64,000 nucleotides of DNA from Gelidibacter maritimus (GCF_014062315.1 NZ_JACGLT010000017.1:19404-83403), one strand, 5' to 3'; positions 35,859 to 45,001 are shown, numbered from the stretch's first letter. Notes: a model not told the origin generated them from the letters alone. A program made the numbers and translations.

Positions 35859-36902
35859 CTTGACGGCAATCAAATCCAAAACAAGAACTGAAGCAAGGTA
35901 TAGCAGCCCATAAGCTATTCCAAAATTAAGCCATAAAAAAGCTGCCATGACAATCATAAATAATGGCACCAAACTTATGACCGTTGCAAAGCGAAACGTA
36001 GCAATAAATTCTGGCTCCTTGATTTTTGGTTCAAGAATTAATTTCCAAACCAGATAAGGCAGAAAAAGAGCCGTACATAATCCCATTTTAGCGATTGCTT
36101 TTATGGGATTTTGTTTTTTTTCAGATTTTATTTCGCAGTCTTTAAAGTCTGATGCTGCACATTGATTAACAGCTTTCGGGTTTAGGAAATCGGCGTTTAA
36201 ATCGTTTAACTTATTGAGTACCGTATCGTAGTCCTCACCTTCAATGTGAGTTGTGAGTTTGGTAAGGGCATTATATACATCTTTCTTTAATCTTAGCACG
36301 GAAGCATGAGAATCTGGTTTCTCATACGGTTTTACAGATAACGGGGTTCCAAAATTCAAGACGACATGATCGGCAAATGCTTCAGCTTGCTCATAATTAA
36401 AACCTACTGGCACTAAATTAATCTTGATATCGGGATGCTCGCTTAATGTTTCGGCAATAATTCGGGTGAATCCTTTACTCAATGGCCTCACTTGACGTTT
36501 GATATTATGGTTTCCCTCGGGAAAAAGAACGATAGCATTATTTTTATAGAGCAATGCCGAACAGGTTTTAAAAATTGCCCGGTTATTGGACAAACTATCC
36601 CAACCATCTCTCACCCGATAAACGGGCAACATTAAAAGACTCTTTAAAAACGTGCTCACCCATTGTTTCTGAAAAACACTGGCCCGGGTTAAAAAATAAG
36701 AAAACTGGCCTTTTTTGGTGGCAATAAGAAGCGGATCCATCAAACCGTTTTGATGGTTTCCTAAAAAGAGGGTCGGTTGGTTTGAAGGCAGTGGTTGTTC
36801 ATAATGGCACTCGATCTTTTTATAATAAAAAAACAAAGCCAACCTGAGATATGCTCTCATACTGTGCAACCATAGTAATTTCAATTTGCCGTTTTCTTTC
36901 AA
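35853..36902 (-). CDS. PlsC-type lysophospholipid acyltransferase with C-terminal membrane segment
   Basis: The 349-residue protein has the HxxxxD acyltransferase motif 'LGNHQNGLMDPLL' near residue 50 and 'FPEGNHN' downstream. Two hydrophobic helices at the C-terminus ('LFMIVMAAFLWLNFGIAYGLLYLASVLVL') anchor it in the membrane. It should acylate lysophospholipids or related lipids. It starts 13 bases beyond the stop of the CsaA-like gene in the opposite sense of coordinates: both are on the minus strand, and CsaA (higher coordinate) precedes it. Confidence 0.85.
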   Translation of the reverse strand: MKENGKLKLLWLHSMRAYLRLALFFYYKKIECHYEQPLPSNQPTLFLGNHQNGLMDPLLIATKKGQFSYFLTRASVFQKQWVSTFLKSLLMLPVYRVRDGWDSLSNNRAIFKTCSALLYKNNAIVLFPEGNHNIKRQVRPLSKGFTRIIAETLSEHPDIKINLVPVGFNYEQAEAFADHVVLNFGTPLSVKPYEKPDSHASVLRLKKDVYNALTKLTTHIEGEDYDTVLNKLNDLNADFLNPKAVNQCAASDFKDCEIKSEKKQNPIKAIAKMGLCTALFLPYLVWKLILEPKIKEPEFIATFRFATVISLVPLFMIVMAAFLWLNFGIAYGLLYLASVLVLDLIAVKL

Positions 36903-36915
36903 TAGTCCTAAAAAA

Positions 36916-37251
36916 TTAAGCTACGATTGCACCATTTTCAACCCGAATCTCTGGTCGCAATAAAAATACTTCATCCTTTTGTACGGCACCAACTACTAAA
37001 CATTCACTCATGAATTTTGCAATTTGCTTTTTTGGGAAATTTACAACTGCCACAATTTGCCTGTTTAGCAACTCTTCCTTAGTATAAAGTGAAGTGATTT
37101 GTGCTGACGATTTTTTAATCCCTAAGGTCCCAAAATCAATAACCAATTGATAAGCAGGCTTTTTTGCCTCTGGAAAAATATTGACCTCAATAATAGTTCC
37201 TATACGTAAATCAACTTTGGTGAACTCCTCAAAAGTTACTATCTTTTCCAT
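36916..37251 (-). CDS. csaA: tRNA-binding domain protein, CsaA-like
   Basis: The longer frame opens at 37461 but the family begins at MEKIVTFEEF (37251), giving 111 residues, the normal CsaA length. 'FTKVDLRIGTIIEV', 'PEAKKPAYQLVIDFG', 'GIKKSSAQIT' and 'VVNFPKKQIAKFMSECLVVGA' are the EMAP/Trbp111 OB-fold signature. CsaA is a chaperone-like tRNA-binding protein. It is divergent from the thioredoxin-fold gene (52 bases between starts) and 13 bases ahead of the acyltransferase gene in the same transcript. Confidence 0.92.
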   Translation of the reverse strand: MEKIVTFEEFTKVDLRIGTIIEVNIFPEAKKPAYQLVIDFGTLGIKKSSAQITSLYTKEELLNRQIVAVVNFPKKQIAKFMSECLVVGAVQKDEVFLLRPEIRVENGAIVA

Positions 37252-37303
37252 GCTCAAAATGTAGTTAAACTTATACTCATCTACAAGATAAACAAACATA
37301 AAT

Positions 37304-37864
37304 ATGGCACAAACTCCCTCAAACATGTTGCCTCTCGGAACCAAGGCACCAGGTTTTAAATTATTGGATACAGTTAGTGGTGAACAGCTGACTTTAGATG
37401 ATTGCAAAGGCGTAAAAGGCACGGTCATCATGTTTATATGCAACCATTGCCCTTTTGTCATTCACGTGAATTCCAAATTGGTGGAATTGGCTAAAGAATA
37501 TAAATCAAAAGGCATTAATTTTGTTGCTATTTCCAGTAATGATGTTGAAAAATATCCTCAGGACGGTCCTAAATTTATGAAAGAAAGAGCCATAGACGAA
37601 GTTTATATTTTCCCTTATTTATATGACAGCAGCCAAAATGTAGCCAAAGCTTATGATGCGGCCTGTACCCCTGACTTCTATGTATTTGATTCGCATTTGG
37701 AATTGGTTTACAGAGGTCAGCTTGACGATTCCAGACCCGGCAACGACATTCCGGTAACAGGAAAAGATATTGTAAATGCCCTTAACGCCCTGTTGAACAA
37801 CCAGCCTATTTCTGAAGATCAAAAACCCAGTATTGGCTGCAATATCAAATGGCGCACCTCATAA
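37304..37864 (+). CDS. thioredoxin-fold peroxiredoxin-like protein (AhpC/TSA family)
   Basis: The 186-residue protein has 'GTKAPGFKLLDTVSG', a redox Cys-Asn-His-Cys-Pro motif after a buried strand ('GTVIMFICNHCPFVIH'), and 'AACTPDFYVFD' with the cis-Pro region. The CxxC places it with the thioredoxin-like AhpC/TSA group of Bacteroidetes rather than typical two-Cys peroxiredoxins. It is cytoplasmic: no signal peptide. It is divergent from csaA and followed by the kinase-like gene after 66 bases. Confidence 0.88.
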   Translation: MAQTPSNMLPLGTKAPGFKLLDTVSGEQLTLDDCKGVKGTVIMFICNHCPFVIHVNSKLVELAKEYKSKGINFVAISSNDVEKYPQDGPKFMKERAIDEVYIFPYLYDSSQNVAKAYDAACTPDFYVFDSHLELVYRGQLDDSRPGNDIPVTGKDIVNALNALLNNQPISEDQKPSIGCNIKWRTS

Positions 37865-37930
37865 AAACACAAGCATCCCATCACTGAACTGATTAATCTA
37901 ACGCCTTTAAACCTCATAAAATAAACAGGC

Positions 37931-39202
37931 ATGAAAAAAATTCTCATAATAATTGGCGCGGTGCTTGTTATTTTTATCATTCTGCTGTATTGGTCGTTAA
38001 ACAGCACCCCTAAAGTTTATGGAACCTCAACCATCGTCAATCTTGACAACGTTGATTCAATTAATTTTAAGGAGTATGACTCACTGACAATTTCTGCAAG
38101 CTCGCTATACGAAGCCAACGCCTTAAAAAAACTGATGCAAGGCGAACATTATCGTGAAGCGTGGGCAACACCAGTAAAAGTACCTGTTGTTTTTTTGGAT
38201 ACACTTTTAGGAGGTCTTACCATTGTTAAAGAAGGCGGCGGGAACCAAACAAAATCTTTAAAACTTGAGGACAGTATCGGTAATAAGTACGCCTTAAGAA
38301 GCATTAATAAAACGCCAGGGCCATTGATTCCCGAGTTCGCAAAAACTTTAGGTTTGGAGAATATTATTATCGATGGCATTTCGGCACAACATCCGTATGC
38401 CGCAACAATTGTAGCCTTTTTAGCGGATGCCGCACAAGTACTGCACACAGCTCCAAAAGTATATTTCGTTCCAAAACAGGATGTTCTAAAAGATTATAAT
38501 GAAGATTATGGCAATAAACTTTTCCTTTTTGAACATGAAACAGAAAGTAAAACCAATTGGACAACCATTTCGAATGTCCGAACAATTATTGAAACCGACG
38601 ATTTACAAGAACTCAAATTAAAGTTGGGCGATACACTCAAGATAGATGAACACGCCTTGGTAAGGGCACGATTGTTTGATTTGTTTATTGGCGATTGGGA
38701 TCGACATGCCAAACAATGGGGCTGGGTGATTAAAGAAGAAAACGGCAAACAGATTGCCATTCCGCTTCCTGCCGATAGAGACAATGCCTTTTTTAATATC
38801 AGTGGTATTATTCCTAAGATTATTAGCAATAAAAATGTCACTCCTGAAGTCCGTCCTTTCACTGATGACATTGAGTTCTTACCAGGTTTAATTCACGATT
38901 TTGACGCTTATTTTTTAAAAAGTACGGCAGCAAGTGTTTTTATTGAAGAAGCACAAAACTTACAAAAACTGTTAACAGATCCAGTTATCGAAAATGCTGT
39001 ACGCCAATGGCCAGAACAGATTTACCAATTGGATGGTCTTGACATTGAAAACAAACTAAAAAGCAGAAGAGACCAACTCCAGGTTTATGCAGAAGAATTT
39101 CAACGAATTTTAGTTGAAAAGCCATACCCGACATCACCGTTGAAAGGTTCAGATGACGTTGAATTTAACGGTCATTATTTAAATTGTTTCGAGTGCTATT
39201 GA
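37931..39202 (+). CDS. membrane-anchored protein with HipA/FAM20-like kinase motifs
   Basis: The 423-residue product has one N-terminal membrane helix (residues 4-22) and an exported domain. 'HYREAWATPVKVPVVFLDTLLGGLTIVKEGGGNQTKSL' (73-110) contains a glycine-rich loop, 'YALRS' at 120-124 looks like the ATP-contact strand, 'LFIGDWDRHAKQWGW' (251-265) resembles the catalytic-loop 'GN-x-DRH' of HipA and FAM20 kinases, and 'PADRDNAFF' (280-288) could be the metal-binding segment. The same block occurs in large flavobacterial metallophosphoesterase/outer-membrane proteins. Here it stands alone, without the phosphatase domain. The kinase idea is inference. Confidence 0.55.
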   Translation: MKKILIIIGAVLVIFIILLYWSLNSTPKVYGTSTIVNLDNVDSINFKEYDSLTISASSLYEANALKKLMQGEHYREAWATPVKVPVVFLDTLLGGLTIVKEGGGNQTKSLKLEDSIGNKYALRSINKTPGPLIPEFAKTLGLENIIIDGISAQHPYAATIVAFLADAAQVLHTAPKVYFVPKQDVLKDYNEDYGNKLFLFEHETESKTNWTTISNVRTIIETDDLQELKLKLGDTLKIDEHALVRARLFDLFIGDWDRHAKQWGWVIKEENGKQIAIPLPADRDNAFFNISGIIPKIISNKNVTPEVRPFTDDIEFLPGLIHDFDAYFLKSTAASVFIEEAQNLQKLLTDPVIENAVRQWPEQIYQLDGLDIENKLKSRRDQLQVYAEEFQRILVEKPYPTSPLKGSDDVEFNGHYLNCFECY

Positions 39203-39229
39203 ACGGTCAGCGCCCTTTCTAAAAACATA

Positions 39230-39294
39230 AAAAAGACGGTTAAAGTTAATAGCCCCAAGGCAATAGAACCTTCGGGGCAATAAACCGTCTTTTT
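39230..39294. terminator. two-tier terminator between kinase-like and protease genes
   Basis: Outer stem AAAAAGACGGT (39230-39240) / ACCGTCTTTTT (39284-39294), and an inner stem GCCCC-AAGG (39252-39260) / CCTT-GGGGC (39269-39278, one bulged C). The rest of 39203-39483 holds nothing recognisable. Confidence 0.75.
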
Positions 39295-39483
39295 ACAATC
39301 GTGGGGCAAAAAAAACGCTCTTAATTAAGCAGTAAATAACTAAAATTAAATTGAAACATCACCATAACGACTAAGGATATATGCACTCAAAAAAGCTAAA
39401 GATTAACCCATTTGAATTTTCGTTAAATAAACCTAAAACGGGATGAATTTTTGGGAAATTAAATGTATTTTATGACATCTATT

Positions 39484-40095
39484 ATGAAATACTTCCTTTG
39501 CCTAATCATAACCTTAAGCACTTCAATGAACGCACAGCACATTATCCCTGAGTCCATTTCAACAGAAATTAATAAAGCCTTAGAGTACTATCCAGACCTG
39601 AAGGACACACACATCGAATTTAGATTTAAAAAGAACATTAAAAAATCGACCATGCAGGCCAGACCAACTTTTGGCAGCTTTTTTAGAACTCGAAAAAACA
39701 GGAGATATGTTATTCTGATAAGTGAAACCTTTAAGATATCGGATAAAAAATTTTTGACAAAAGATATACCTTCAGATATATTAATTGGTTGGATTGGGCA
39801 TGAACTGGGTCATATTATGGATTATGCCAATAGAAGCAAACTCAATTTGATATGGTTTGGCATTAAATATCTTTTGTCTGACTCTCATATTATAGAGGCT
39901 GAGCGTGCCGCAGATACTTATGCCATACGACATAATATGGAAGACTATATTTTAAAGACCAAAGATTTTATCTTGAACAATGCAGATATAAAAGAGACCT
40001 ACAAGCTTCGAATAAAGAAATATTATTTATCTCCGGAGGAAATTATGGACATCATTGAAAAAAGAAAGACAGAAGCCGAAACTATTGCTCAGTAA
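39484..40095 (+). CDS. small secreted HExxH metalloprotease, M48-like
   Basis: Starts at 39463 and 39472 are possible; 39484 gives a clean signal peptide (MKYFLCLIITLSTSMNAQ) and 203 residues. The active site is 'WIGHELGHIMDYA' with His106, Glu107 and His110, and 'IIEAERAADTYAI' supplies the third zinc ligand in the M48 ExxxD manner. It would be a soluble periplasmic peptidase; no membrane helices beyond the signal. The last codons overlap the end of the convergent GH3 gene by 14 bases. Confidence 0.7.
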   Translation: MKYFLCLIITLSTSMNAQHIIPESISTEINKALEYYPDLKDTHIEFRFKKNIKKSTMQARPTFGSFFRTRKNRRYVILISETFKISDKKFLTKDIPSDILIGWIGHELGHIMDYANRSKLNLIWFGIKYLLSDSHIIEAERAADTYAIRHNMEDYILKTKDFILNNADIKETYKLRIKKYYLSPEEIMDIIEKRKTEAETIAQ

Positions 40096-41605
40096 CAAAA
40101 GCCTCCCATTCTTTAAACTTATCTTCTTTCATGACCCGTTCCATTTTCACCTGACCTCCCTTTTTCTTATTGGCACCACTCCAATCGTGAAAAACCGAAG
40201 GGTTTACCAAGGTCACTTTTACCCCTTTTAAAGCCTTACTTCTGGCAACTTTATAGTTTTTATTGGCCTCCTTTAAAAAGTTGTCCAAGCGCTCTTCAAC
40301 CTCTTGCTCATTAAGTTCGTCTTCTGATCCAATATACCAATAATGATAAAACTCATCATCATCGCCACGTTTGGCGCAAATTGTATATTCTGGGATCTTG
40401 GTAGAGAATTCCGCTTCAAGATGCTTCATGGCATCATCCATTTTATTGACCGATAATTGCGATCCAACGGTGTTGAGAAAAAACTTAGTCCGGCCGGTTA
40501 TTTTAATCTCCGCCCGTTCAACATCTGTAAATTTAATGGTATCGCCAATCTCATAGCGCCATGCACCACTTACCGTACTCATCAACAACACATAATCTTT
40601 GTCCAATTTCACATCCTCTAGGGTAATGGACGGCGCATCTTCCACCAATGAACCATCTTCTCTGATATATTCTGGTTGAAAAGGCACGAATTCAAAGTAA
40701 GCACCTTCATCGGTTACCAACTTCATGGCATCCGTTTCTGGTCGCGATTGGAACGCTACAAAGCCTTCCGATGCCAAATAGGTGTCAATAATTGTGATAG
40801 GGTGTCCCATTAGGGCGTTGAAGCTTTTTTCATAAGGTCCAAAAGCCACACCTCCAGAGGTAAACACTTGCAGATTTGGCCAAATTTCATGAATATGGTT
40901 TAAGTTGTGATGACTGATGACTTTTTGAAGCATTAGTTCAATCCAAGACGGGATGCCACTCAAGGCTCCAATATCCCAATTTTCGGCATTCTCAGCAATT
41001 TGCTGAACGCGTGCATCCCAATCGTCAATCTTAGAAATTTCCTCACCTGGCTTGTAATAAGGCCGGAACCAAAACGGGATTTTACTTGCGCTAATCCCAC
41101 TGATTTCACCTTCCAAATGATCGTTATGCTCCTTTAACTCGGTGGAACTCCCTAACATCATAATTTCCTTTTCAAAGAAATCAGCCGGAAAATCAAAATT
41201 ACTCAAAGCAAAAACCTGCTGAATGCCACTGTTTTTAATGGCATCAATCATCTCATCGGTAACAGGAATCCGCTTGCTCGATTTGCCAGTTGTACCAGAA
41301 CTCAAGGCAAAATACTTTGGATGCCCAGGCCAGGTTACATCTTCTTCACCATCTTGAAGTCGGTACCACCATTCTTTTTCTATTTTGTTATAGTCAAAAT
41401 AAGGCACTTTTTTTGCAAATTCAGAGGCCATGTCTTTAGATTCCAAAATGGATTCAAAGTCATAATGCTTGCCAAAAGCGGTATCTTTTGCTTTGGTTAA
41501 CAACATTTTTAAAACTTCCTGCTGTTCTTGAACAGGGTTTTGTTCTGAAGAAAATGAATCCTTGACATCAATGATTCCTTTAATAATATTACCGAGTATT
41601 GCCAT
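40082..41605 (-). CDS. GH3-family acyl-acid amido synthetase-like protein
   Basis: The 507-residue protein carries the adenylation motifs of GH3 proteins: 'YFALSSGTTGKSSKRIPVTDEM' (the SSGTTG phosphate-binding loop), 'ASEGFVAFQSR', 'YEIGDTIKFTDVERAEIKITGR' and 'KVTLVNPSVFHDWSGANKKKGGQVKMERVMK'. In plants GH3 enzymes conjugate auxin or jasmonate to amino acids; bacterial members have unknown substrates. It is cytoplasmic. The next upstream minus-strand gene (26 bases before its start) encodes a 20-Cys protein. Confidence 0.9.
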   Translation of the reverse strand: MAILGNIIKGIIDVKDSFSSEQNPVQEQQEVLKMLLTKAKDTAFGKHYDFESILESKDMASEFAKKVPYFDYNKIEKEWWYRLQDGEEDVTWPGHPKYFALSSGTTGKSSKRIPVTDEMIDAIKNSGIQQVFALSNFDFPADFFEKEIMMLGSSTELKEHNDHLEGEISGISASKIPFWFRPYYKPGEEISKIDDWDARVQQIAENAENWDIGALSGIPSWIELMLQKVISHHNLNHIHEIWPNLQVFTSGGVAFGPYEKSFNALMGHPITIIDTYLASEGFVAFQSRPETDAMKLVTDEGAYFEFVPFQPEYIREDGSLVEDAPSITLEDVKLDKDYVLLMSTVSGAWRYEIGDTIKFTDVERAEIKITGRTKFFLNTVGSQLSVNKMDDAMKHLEAEFSTKIPEYTICAKRGDDDEFYHYWYIGSEDELNEQEVEERLDNFLKEANKNYKVARSKALKGVKVTLVNPSVFHDWSGANKKKGGQVKMERVMKEDKFKEWEAFVTEQ

Positions 41606-41631
41606 AGACTAAAGATATAAATAAGATCGAT

Positions 41632-41949
41632 TTATGCAGCTATTTTTCGACATTCTTCTGCACATTTACGGCAAGATTCCGCACATTTTTGACAATGTTC
41701 GTGGTCGTGCTGCTCACATTGCTCCGCACACCAATCGCAAATCTCTGCGCATAACTTACAGTATTCTGCAGCATATTCACTGTCTGCCGCCATCATTTTA
41801 ATGGACACTAAGCAGGCGTCAATACATTCTACACAACATTTTGGGCAGTCATTCATGCTTTTCATTCCTGCCATTTCGACAAGGCAATTTTGACAATCTA
41901 CCAGGCATTTTTGGCAGGCTGCGATACATTTTTCATATATTGTTTTCAT
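41632..41949 (-). CDS. 20-cysteine four-helix copper-storage-like protein (Csp/DUF326)
   Basis: The 105-residue protein contains 20 cysteines, mostly in CxxC and CxxxC steps along helices: residues 8, 12, 15, 19, 22, 35, 38, 39, 42, 46, 64, 67, 71, 74, 78, 86, 89, 93, 96 and 100. This is the pattern of Csp proteins, whose four-helix bundle fills with Cu(I). The second half 'AEYCKLCAEICDWCAEQC' and 'HDHEHCQKC' is typical of the cytosolic DUF326 group; there is no Tat or Sec signal. It could store or buffer copper. It is cotranscribed with, or close before, the GH3-like gene. Confidence 0.85.
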   Translation of the reverse strand: MKTIYEKCIAACQKCLVDCQNCLVEMAGMKSMNDCPKCCVECIDACLVSIKMMAADSEYAAEYCKLCAEICDWCAEQCEQHDHEHCQKCAESCRKCAEECRKIAA

Positions 41950-42187
41950 AATAATAAAGAGTTTTATGCAATATATTTAGTTTGCAAACAGAATGGTATT
42001 CCAAAAAATAAAAGCTTTGACCCAATCAATTAATCCACGATGCGTACACCACATTTTATAATAAACGGGTTACTGCAAAGGTTTGGCTTCTCAAGCTCAC
42101 AATCTTTCAAGATATTTGTATCTATGCAAAGGAATGAAGGACAATTAAAGTAGATCCAAGAAAGGAGCTGATAACCATTTACCCATT

Positions 42188-42793
42188 ATGATTGTACTAA
42201 TAGCACCCAAAATTGATATTGAAAACGAAACACAGATTCTAAATCAGCTTTTTTCGGCAGGTTTAGAATGTTATCATTTGGCAAAACCAAATAAGAACTC
42301 TCAAGAGCATGTCGATTTTATAAAAGAAATAGATCTAAAATTTCACAATAGAATCGTCCTCCATCATTTTCACGAATTGACAAACATGTTTGATCTTAAA
42401 GGAATTCACTTTGAAGAAGAACAACGGCGCAATTATATCGAAACTCCAACCCGCTATTTTAAAGATTTAAACCTTTTCGGAAAAACCATCAGCTCTTCTT
42501 TTAGTGAATTAAATGATTTGGTGGATAGCGATTTCGAATACGACTACCATGTCCTAAGTTCAATATTTGTTTCAGGAAATCAACCTAACGTTGAGGGAAT
42601 CCAAGTTAAGGTCAGCGATATCGATAAAAATATTATTGCCAAGTACGAATGTGATCTCAGCACCATTCAGAAAGTTTTTGATTTAGGTTATAAAGGTGTA
42701 GCCGTATCAGAAAAAATTTGGCATAACAATGAACCGGTTGCAAGTTTCACCAAATTAAAAGCCCACCATGATGCCATACGGACACTTCTATAA
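42188..42793 (+). CDS. thiamine phosphate synthase/TenI-like protein
   Basis: The 201-residue protein has the TIM-barrel start of the ThiE/TenI family ('MIVLIAPKIDIENETQILNQLFSAGLECYHLAKP') and the order 'IVLHHFHELTNMFDLKGIHF' and 'ISSSFSELNDL'. The ThiE pyrophosphate-binding motifs are not clear. TenI-type proteins may isomerise thiazole tautomers rather than couple thiamine phosphate. No other thi genes are in the window, so the role is uncertain. Confidence 0.65.
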   Translation: MIVLIAPKIDIENETQILNQLFSAGLECYHLAKPNKNSQEHVDFIKEIDLKFHNRIVLHHFHELTNMFDLKGIHFEEEQRRNYIETPTRYFKDLNLFGKTISSSFSELNDLVDSDFEYDYHVLSSIFVSGNQPNVEGIQVKVSDIDKNIIAKYECDLSTIQKVFDLGYKGVAVSEKIWHNNEPVASFTKLKAHHDAIRTLL

Positions 42794-42808
42794 TCTCAGC
42801 GCTGTTAA

Positions 42809-44962
42809 TTATAAATTATCCAATTGATTATCCGTCCCGTCATCACTTATGGTCCAAAAGAACCCCACAAAAAAGAACTGATCTGTCGCCGGACGTAAGG
42901 CTCGTCTATTAAATTTGCCATTCACGTTAGTCGTATTTGAATATTGATAGCCATTGATGTTTTTAAAACCCAGGGCATTATTCACGGAAAAATAAAGAAT
43001 TTTTTGCGGACTCAATAGATATGCCCAATTCAAACTTACATTATTATAAGACTTTGTTTTAGCGTTCAGAAACCCGTCAGCGTTAGGATTGGTATAAGGT
43101 CTTCCAGAAGCAAAAGTATAACTAAACCCGACTTGGCTTTTCCAGTTATCGATCCAATATTTACCCACCACCGACAGGTTATGCTTGTTGACGAATTCAG
43201 GTTGTGCTGCATACGGATAGTTTTTATAATCTCTTTCGGTATCCAAATAAGAATAACTTATCCAATAATCAACATTCTTAATATTCTTATTATCTCGCCA
43301 AAACAAATCTAAGCCTTTAGCATAGCCACGACCAGAATTATCAAAATTGGTCTCAAAATCTATAAACGCTGAGTCGTATTTCACCAAGCGTTGATAGCTT
43401 TTATAATACGCTTCCGCTCTAAAAATCCGGCCTTTGGCATTATACTGATAATTGAAAATATAATGGGTGGTTTTCTGCGGTTGGAGAGCTTGATCAAATT
43501 TTAAGATATCATTATTCGGATTTTGATAAAAATTACCATAAGCCAATGACACTTGACTCCTTTTTGATGTCTTATATGCCAATGATAATCGCGGCGCAAT
43601 TTCGGCAGCCTTAAACAATTGGCTATAATCTATTCTTATCCCAGCTTTAAGTGCCAACTTTTTCGAAAAAATAATATCCGCTTCAGCGAAAGTGGCTGCA
43701 ATATCATCCGTAAATCCATATTCATTGGACGTAACCCTCTCATTTTGGAAACTCTCATTAAAATGGGTTGAAAAATATTCGGCACCGAAATTCAGTTTCA
43801 ACCGACTGCTGAATCGACGCTTCAATTTAAATTTGGCGTGATACGAATTCTCGATATTATCAATATCATTTTCTATAATGCCAACATCTGTTTTGCCGTG
43901 TGTATAACTCAATCCACCAAATACAGACCATCCATCAGACAGCATACCTTGATAGGACCCATTAAAATAAAGATTGTTGTTTTTTAATTTAAAATGGCCC
44001 CGTTCGGCATAGTTGATATCTTCTTGTTTCAATTTGAAATTGGAGGTATCAAAAGCCGTATAAAATTTCAGAAGCCCATTATCAAAGTGTCGTCTATAAA
44101 CAGCTTCACCAGATGCCGATTCAACAGGCTTTTCCCAATCATTTCGATCTGGAAACAGTGCAACATAAGGTGCCAAATTGATATAAGAAGCATTCACGCT
44201 CAACGAGCTTTTTGCCCATTTTTTAGTTTTACCGAGACTACCACCTAAAGTCATCAGACCAATATCTGTTTTGTTCTGATCTGCTTCATCAATGGTATTG
44301 AGCAACAGTACGCTGGAAAGTGCCTGTCCGTATTCCGCAGAATAACCGCCTGTGGAAAACGTAATACCATCAAATAAAAACGGCGAATAGCGCCCACGTG
44401 TAGGAGTGTTGTTAGTTGTGGGCGAATAAGGTGTAAATACCCGAATGCCATCAATAAAAATCTGTGTTTCATCAGCCTCACCTCCACGCACGAAAAGACG
44501 GCCATCTTCGGCCACGGTGGAGGTGCCAGGCAAAGTCTGCAAGGCACCTACAAAATCGCCCAAGGCACTCGCAGTAGTTACCACATCTAATGGTTTCAAG
44601 ACAGACACCTTACCATTATCACCCGCTTCAAAGGTGCCTGCAGACAGGACCACGGCATCCAAGGTATTGACGTCTTCACGAAGTTTAATTTTTAAGTTCG
44701 TCATTGTTTCGACCTCAACATGTTTTTTAAAGGTTTCAAAAGATAAAAAGGAAACAACCAGAGTTTGTGTCCCCGATTTATTGGTAGTAAATGAAAAGAC
44801 TCCCGAAGCATTGGTCGTTCCACCATCATAAGAGCCTTCCAAATATACGTTGGCACCGACTATAGGCAGCCCTTTGGCATCCGTTACTCTTCCAGAAACT
44901 GTGGCTTGACCAAAGCTGTTTATAATTGTGAAATAAAAGAGGAATCCGAATAGTGCTTTCAT
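42809..44962 (-). CDS. TonB-dependent receptor with carboxypeptidase-like domain
   Basis: The start at 44962 gives a signal peptide (MKALFGFLFYFTIINSFGQ) and 717 residues. It has a carboxypeptidase-like domain ('GRVTDAKGLPIVGANVYLEG'), a plug ('FVGALQTLPGTSTVAEDGRLFVRGG', 'TQIFIDGIRVFTPYSP') and a barrel ending 'QFFFVGFFWTISDDGTDNQLDNL'. The barrel ends a little short of the usual last Phe, with a hydrophilic tail. It is convergent with, and 15 bases from, the TenI-like gene. No substrate is evident; a possible operator lies upstream. Confidence 0.88.
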   Translation of the reverse strand: MKALFGFLFYFTIINSFGQATVSGRVTDAKGLPIVGANVYLEGSYDGGTTNASGVFSFTTNKSGTQTLVVSFLSFETFKKHVEVETMTNLKIKLREDVNTLDAVVLSAGTFEAGDNGKVSVLKPLDVVTTASALGDFVGALQTLPGTSTVAEDGRLFVRGGEADETQIFIDGIRVFTPYSPTTNNTPTRGRYSPFLFDGITFSTGGYSAEYGQALSSVLLLNTIDEADQNKTDIGLMTLGGSLGKTKKWAKSSLSVNASYINLAPYVALFPDRNDWEKPVESASGEAVYRRHFDNGLLKFYTAFDTSNFKLKQEDINYAERGHFKLKNNNLYFNGSYQGMLSDGWSVFGGLSYTHGKTDVGIIENDIDNIENSYHAKFKLKRRFSSRLKLNFGAEYFSTHFNESFQNERVTSNEYGFTDDIAATFAEADIIFSKKLALKAGIRIDYSQLFKAAEIAPRLSLAYKTSKRSQVSLAYGNFYQNPNNDILKFDQALQPQKTTHYIFNYQYNAKGRIFRAEAYYKSYQRLVKYDSAFIDFETNFDNSGRGYAKGLDLFWRDNKNIKNVDYWISYSYLDTERDYKNYPYAAQPEFVNKHNLSVVGKYWIDNWKSQVGFSYTFASGRPYTNPNADGFLNAKTKSYNNVSLNWAYLLSPQKILYFSVNNALGFKNINGYQYSNTTNVNGKFNRRALRPATDQFFFVGFFWTISDDGTDNQLDNL

Positions 44963-45001
44963 AATAATCCTTAGTTGGTTCGATAATGCCGTTAGTGGCC
45001 C

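Noticed and set aside
37252..37461. 70-residue N-terminal extension of the CsaA-like protein
   Set aside because: It would cover the divergent thioredoxin-fold gene and does not resemble CsaA; the family starts at 37251.
44445..44831. 128-residue open frame on the plus strand inside the TonB receptor
   Set aside because: Antisense to the carboxypeptidase-like and plug domains of a firm TonB receptor gene; low-complexity Ser/Thr-rich translation typical of a shadow.
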